DNA of 64,000 nucleotides, taken from the NCBI GenBank assembly GCA_035771175.1, contig CM069598.1, forward strand, positions 3,951,931 to 4,015,930, given 5' to 3'. A program made the position numbers and the translations under genes. The notes beneath the pieces are model-generated. The model was not told where the DNA came from. It did not search any database and was given only the letters and a program-made list of their open reading frames with translations. This DNA comes from Paratinospora sagittata. Its lineage: Eukaryota > Streptophyta > Magnoliopsida > Ranunculales > Menispermaceae. Position 1 is the first letter of the stretch. Every line of letters begins with the position of its first letter. Of this stretch, positions 58,794 through 64,000 are shown one piece after another.

Positions 58794-61700
58794 ATGATCG
58801 TCGAGGGCTCAGTAGGGGCTCTCGTGCCGTCGGTGAAGGGGGAGGCGAAATCTTCGTCGGAAATCGAACCGGCGGCGGCGGCAACAGAACCGGCAGCTTC
58901 GACAGAGGTTTTTGAAGGCGCCGGAGCGATGACGGAGGTGATCCAAGCAGGAGGAGGAGGAGGAGCTGGAGGAGAGACGATGGATAAGGATCTGCTGTGT
59001 CCGATATGCATGCAGATAATCAAAGACGCGTTTCTAACAGCATGTGGCCATAGCTTCTGTTATATGTGCATCATCACGCATCTTAATAACAAGAGTGATT
59101 GTCCTTATTGCGGTCATTATCTCACCAACAGCCAGCTTTTCCCCAATTTTCTACTCAACAAGGTCGGTTTTCGTTATTCCTTTGCTGGAGTATATGTCCT
59201 ATTTTGGTTTTGTTACTGAATTCACGAGGTTTAGGGACAGATTCTGCTTATGCATTTTGGCAGAACTTGTATTGTGCTGAAATTGTTATAGTTCTGCTCA
59301 TGAACTTGCTATTGGACTGTTTGAAAAGTTTATTGTGGATGATCTTGAAATTTTTCCTGGTTGGGACTAGTGGATGTGTTAATTGGACTGGAACTGTTAA
59401 GTGTTAATGTGGATGTAATTATGTGTAGTTCCTATTGTTATTCATTTAATCAATTTTTTTTATTTTTTTTTACTTTTAATTTTACTGTGAATGAGTCTGT
59501 TTGATGTTTGTAAATTCAGACATGAGTGGCAAGAATGGCACTTCTACGAAAATTAGTGACTCAGAGCACAATGTTTAGCCTTGGAAGTATAAACCATTAA
59601 GTTTTGGTGTGAGAAGGTTTCATGAAATGGAAAGAAAACATGCTTTGTGTACTCTTATACATGTTCGTTATGGATGGTTTAACACTTTCACTTTGAGTTG
59701 CTTGCATCTATCTTTAGATGGTATTAGTAGATGGGCACGCTACTTATCATCCTATCGTGTCCGTTTTCCAATTTCACAGCTATTGAAGAAAACTTCAGCA
59801 CAGCAAGTAGCAAAAAATGCATCCCCCGTGGAGCATCTTCGGCAAGCTTTACAACAGGTCAGCTGGCTTTTTTTTTCCTCTCTAGTCTGGTGTGTCTCGA
59901 CAGGTAGACACATTTTCCTTTCTTCATCTTCTTTTTATCCTCTCGCTCATTCATTTGTTTTCTTCTTGATGGGGAATTGCTCATATATAATGGTCGTCAA
60001 ATAAGACAACTGATGTTAGAGTTCTGAAAGGATCAGCTTCAAGTTCTATAAATCTTGCTTGTTGTGGATTTTCGGCAGTTCTTAGTTTTGTTGTGCCACT
60101 TTTTCTCTCTCTCTCTCTCTCCAGTATGAGGCTGAGTTTGAACTTATAACCTAATGGCTTGCTCGTCATTTCTCAAACCATTGAACTATGAACATCAAAT
60201 GAAAATTCTCCGAACTTTGAACTTCCATGGAAACTTTTTCTATTTTTAGATTATTAATTTACGAATTAAATGTAAACAAAAAATTGTAAAGTTTTAATGA
60301 AGTTAGATAAAAAAAAATTGAAAATTAATGAAAAATCTCTCTTTTTTTGAAAAAAAAAAAACTTTTTAGATGCTAAGTTTTAAAACAAAAATGCTAACTT
60401 CAAGTGTTATCAGTAGATGTTCCTAATAATACAGATATATGAGATTGAAAAAAGAAAATAAGATTAAAAACTCTAATATCGGCTTAAAATAAGAATATGC
60501 TATTTATAATCTGGTGATCCACCCATGAATCTCTTGTGCATGTTATGAAGAGAAGTTATAAAAAAGTCTGGTGCTTGCACACTGTGCGCGAAGCATTATT
60601 AAGAATATCAACCTTACTTTAAACCATACTTGTTTAGTGTATCTTTGTCAATTTAGCACTTGATAGAGTTGAGTGAAGGAAGCAAATTCATGTGACCAAC
60701 CCCATGTAGTTAAGAAAAAGCTTAGTTGAGTTGTTTAGCATATCTTGAATGAACCATAGATCTTCCAAACATTCAAATGAACATTGTCTATACTTTTATA
60801 TGCTGTTAAATTTTTATAATAATTCTCCTCATGGAATGGAATTCCTTGAATTAATTCTAGGTTTTAATCAACCAAATTTAGGGTAGAGTCAAATTTTCAA
60901 TCCTTGACCTTGAGCCATGATCTCGGGACTCAACTATACATTGGAATGCTTAAGTGTATGAACTGATACCTTCAATTTCCTTAATAAAATTTTGAAAAAC
61001 TGTTTTCAAGTTTAGCCAACCAAAGAACGCTCCTTTTTTTAAGCTTCTTGTTTTTTGATATGAAATATGTAAACGAATCACAAACATGTTGCATATAATC
61101 TATTATTATTGTAATTAAAACAGTAATGAAATATTAACTAAATAAATGAGTTTGAATATTGTTAAGCCAATCAAAATTCTTTAAACATGTACTCATGGTT
61201 TTAAAATTTGAAAATTAATTAAAGGGTGATTTTATCAATTTATTATTGCTTAAACTCTTGTAATTAAAAAAAGTCTTAAATTATTAAGTTGACTTTTTTA
61301 GATGAAATAATGTTGTTTGTTTTTGTAATAGGTCTAAAATATTGTTAAAAATATACATAGAATGTGAGAGAAATTTTTTGAAATATTTTTGGTCCATTTT
61401 TTAATTTTCTTTATTTTTCATATTAATTTAAATTAATTCAATTTTTTTGAAATATTTTGATTTTTTTTTTTAAATGAAGGTCTCAGTTTATTGAGTGAAA
61501 ATTTTCTTTATCTCGACATTACCATACAACCCCTTCTACTCCCCTCCAAAAAAAAAAAAACAAAAAAAAGAGAGAAAGAAAAAAGAAGAAGAAGAAACTC
61601 AATAGTCCTGTGAATTAAAGTAGAAATAACCTCAAGATGTGTGATTTGCCTGTAGGGTGTATGATGAATGTTCATTTAGTGCTTTGTTATTCTTCTCCCC

Positions 61701-63582
61701 CTTCTTCTTTTTAGGTGACTATGACATTATATGTGAAGGCAGAGGGGAATGGATAAATTTGAACTAAGATTCATCACATTCCTTTATCTAAACATGACCA
61801 GTTTGCTAGACATTTAAATGCGTCTCATCTTGTGGTCATTAGGGTTATGAAGTGTCAGTTAAGGAGCTAGATAGCCTGTTGTCTCTCCTTGCAGAGAAGA
61901 AAAGGAGGATGGAGCAAGAAGAAGCAGAGACGAATATGCTGATTTTGCTAGACTTCTTGCAATGCCTACGGAAGCAAAAGCTTGAAGAGCTAAGTGAGGT
62001 TGATTGCTATGAACTTGAGCTCAGTGTTCTTTTCGGCATATATTTATTTGGCTTTTTGTTGATTAATTTAAATACCAATTTGCTCCATATCTGTATCCTC
62101 TGTCTTTCATCACACATGGATCAGGATGGACTCATCATCTTCAGTACTATCCATCTTCAAGACCTCAATGTTAAAGTCAATCAAATGCAGGATTGAGACC
62201 ATAGATCTTGTTTTTGTTCTTTGATGAACGGAATTTGTTTAGATGAAAAAAAGAGAAAAAGAAGTTCAGAACTAGCTAACTTTAGGAATTTATCATATCT
62301 GTGCAGTTAGTAACTACCTCCATGGCCTACCCGAAAGGCATCATTTTTTTCACTAGTTGAAGCAACTGAATTAGATTCAATTATTTTTATGTATGATTGC
62401 TTGTTTCTTTTGTAGATACAAACCGATCTCCAATACATTAAGCAGGACATAAATGTCGTTGAGAGACATAGAATGGAGTTATATCGGACAAGGGAGAGGT
62501 ACTCGATGAAATTCCAGATGCTTCTGGATGATCCTATGGCGACAAAAGTGTGGCCTCCATCAATTGATAAGCACAGCAGTGGTCTTATGTCCTGTGCACG
62601 CAATTCACAGGGGACAATAAGTTCAGGAAATTTTCAGAACAAGAAAATTGACATTAAAGCTCAACCAAACTCCCAGGGATTCATGAGAAAAGAAGTGGTC
62701 AGTGGGTTAGATCCTCAAAATGTTACTCAATCTGGATTAGCAGTGGCAAGAAAGAGGCGTATCCATGCTCAGGTTAGCAATCTTGTTCGGTTTCTTTTAG
62801 ATGCTGCTGATGCCCCGATTGTATAGTTGTCAAACTTGATGAAAGTATACATAGTATGCATATAGTGGACAGTGGATCACATGGATTGTCCATGTTGAGA
62901 AATATATGAAGTATGTCATTCTTGAGTAGTTTTTTAAGTTGTCCATGCAAACTACTGAACTCCAAAACTGATACATAAAGTAAATTCCATTCCGTGGATA
63001 AATTAGTAAGTTGCGGTGTGAGTGATCTATGATTGCTCATCTGCTCCATCATAGCTGCTTTTCTATTGGAAGATTTACAACGGAGGCTGTTCTATTATCT
63101 GAGACATTATGTGATTAGCATAAGGTCCCTTGGTTTCCTTTTGCTTTCCACATATAGAGTTAAGCATATTAAGATTTTTTTCGTGTTAATTCTTCTTTTT
63201 CTGTATTTTTACTTTTATATATATGGCAACAGTTCAATGAACTGCAAGAATGTTACTTGCAAAGGCGCAGAAATGTAGTCAACCAAGCACAGAAACAAGA
63301 AGAAAGGGATACAAATGGCTTTAAAAGAGAAGGTTACCATTCCGGTCTTGAGGATTTCCAATCTGTGTTAACTACCTTTACCCGATACAGGTTCTATGAT
63401 TTTTAAAATCTTGTTTATCACTTTATACCTCTTAATTGCCCTTTTAAAGAAATTGGTAGGCTTGTCTTTGCTTCCGGAAGTGTGCTTACCATCTTCGTGT
63501 TTCTTATCTTAATCAGTCGTTTGAGGGTAATTGCAGAGCTTAGGCATGGGGATCTATTTCACTCGGCCAACATAGTATCAAG
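58794..63582 (+). CDS. COP1: COP1 E3 ubiquitin ligase, N-terminal part (truncated by window edge)
   Basis: RING-type ubiquitin ligase that, with SPA proteins and CUL4-DDB1, destroys HY5 and other light-signalling factors in darkness. Six coding exons: 58794-59162, 59780-59857, 61843-61998, 62416-62772, 63233-63390, 63517-63582, all GT-AG and in frame, giving about 394 residues. After an Ala/Glu/Gly-rich start, the C3HC4 RING has C69, C72, C84, H86, C89, C92, C103, C106 (CPIC ... CGHSFC ... CPYC). Exons 2-3 give a coiled coil (LLKKTSAQQV, VKELDSLLSLLAEKKRRMEQEE) used for dimerisation and SPA binding. Exon 4 ends with a basic nuclear-localisation stretch RKRR at about 313. The WD40 propeller that binds substrates lies beyond the right edge. 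The Gly/Ala-rich N-terminus is slightly longer than in Arabidopsis. Introns 2 and 6 carry LINE tails. Confidence 0.97.
60650..60740 (+). repeat. LINE 3'-tail fragment in COP1 intron 2
   Basis: TTGATAGAGTTGAGTGAAGG and CCCATGTAGTTAAGAAAAAG followed by GCTTAGTTGAGTT match the tail at 35090-35165, same strand as COP1. Confidence 0.6.
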
Positions 63583-63764
63583 GTGAGACAAGATACTATT
63601 TTCATGTATTGGATCAAGGAATGAATTTCTCCCATTTAAGAACTCAAGTTGGGCCAGTTGACTTGTTCTATTGAAAGTACTCTAGTTTTATGTTATTATT
63701 TGACTATTTTGACCGAAGTTTTTAATGTTTTGAATATACAATTTAGCACTTGGTCATTAGATGA

Positions 63765-64000
63765 ATGTGTGGGTAAATGTTTAAAGATAGAATTAGAAAT
63801 GAATAAATTGTAGAGGTGACGATGAAAGAAGTTGTTGTTAAAGATTAAATAAGAAAGAATTGTTTAAGCCATTAAGGTGGTTTGGACACATATATAACAA
63901 AGACCATTAACAGGTTACAAAGATTGATGTATTGACTATTAACAATGATGTTAAGGATGAGGAAGACCTAAAATATATAGGTATAGATAATTGAGAAAGA
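63765..64000 (+). repeat. LINE 3' fragment in COP1 intron 6
   Basis: Decayed reading of DRIRNE...PLRWFGHI then GRP-like sequence, as in plant LINE reverse-transcriptase C-termini. Extends past the window edge; the VEWRK tail would be expected just beyond. Confidence 0.55.

Noticed and set aside
1..64000. CRISPR arrays, operons, riboswitches or prophage-like systems
   Set aside because: The DNA is plant nuclear with spliced genes; no regularly spaced repeats or bacterial gene organisation occur.

Overview
The window is nuclear DNA of a flowering plant, most likely a eudicot. It is AT-rich, its genes have many short exons with GT-AG introns, and it carries plant families (an AGO4-clade Argonaute, COP1, an EAR-motif ERF, a five-finger CCCH protein) among abundant degenerate retroelements. 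The family cannot be fixed from the sequence alone. Exon boundaries were read by hand from splice sites; in every spliced model the visible exons join in one open frame, which supports the models.

Layout. At 1-3.4 kb (minus) is the 5' part of a two-domain protein disulfide isomerase, with an ER-stress-element-like promoter motif upstream, then a 714-bp solo LTR. A small basic ORF (5.4-5.7 kb) and a nine-exon secreted acidic-lipase gene (6.0-8.0 kb, minus) follow. The stretch from 8 to 19 kb has no convincing protein gene; it holds a tiny U2 snRNA-derived insert, a poly-C run, a possible DNA transposon, and a SINE split by a 2.45-kb solo LTR. A single-exon ERF repressor lies at 19.1-19.9 kb (minus). 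From 20 to 29 kb there are MITEs and a GC-richer patch crowded with ACGTG motifs. A seven-exon CCCH zinc-finger gene spans 29.4-39.0 kb (minus); its 5.9-kb intron carries a rearranged Copia-derived insertion. After 4 kb of AT-rich spacer with a second SINE copy, a 22-coding-exon AGO4-clade Argonaute occupies 43.7-55.2 kb (minus); its 5.2-kb intron holds a non-coding LTR retrotransposon whose own LTR contains a Mutator-like MITE. COP1 starts at 58.8 kb (plus) and runs off the right edge before its WD40 repeats.

The genes do not form a pathway: they cover ER protein folding (PDI), extracellular lipid hydrolysis, transcriptional repression (ERF), RNA/DNA binding (CCCH), small-RNA-guided silencing (Argonaute) and light-signalling ubiquitination (COP1). 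AGO and COP1 are head to head about 3.6 kb apart (ATG to ATG).

I found no new enzymatic or defence system. The most unusual material is in the mobile DNA: a 2.2-kb Copia mosaic with scrambled, inverted parts but intact target-site duplication, a 31-bp U2 5' fragment with a 17-bp duplication, and two clear element-in-element nestings.
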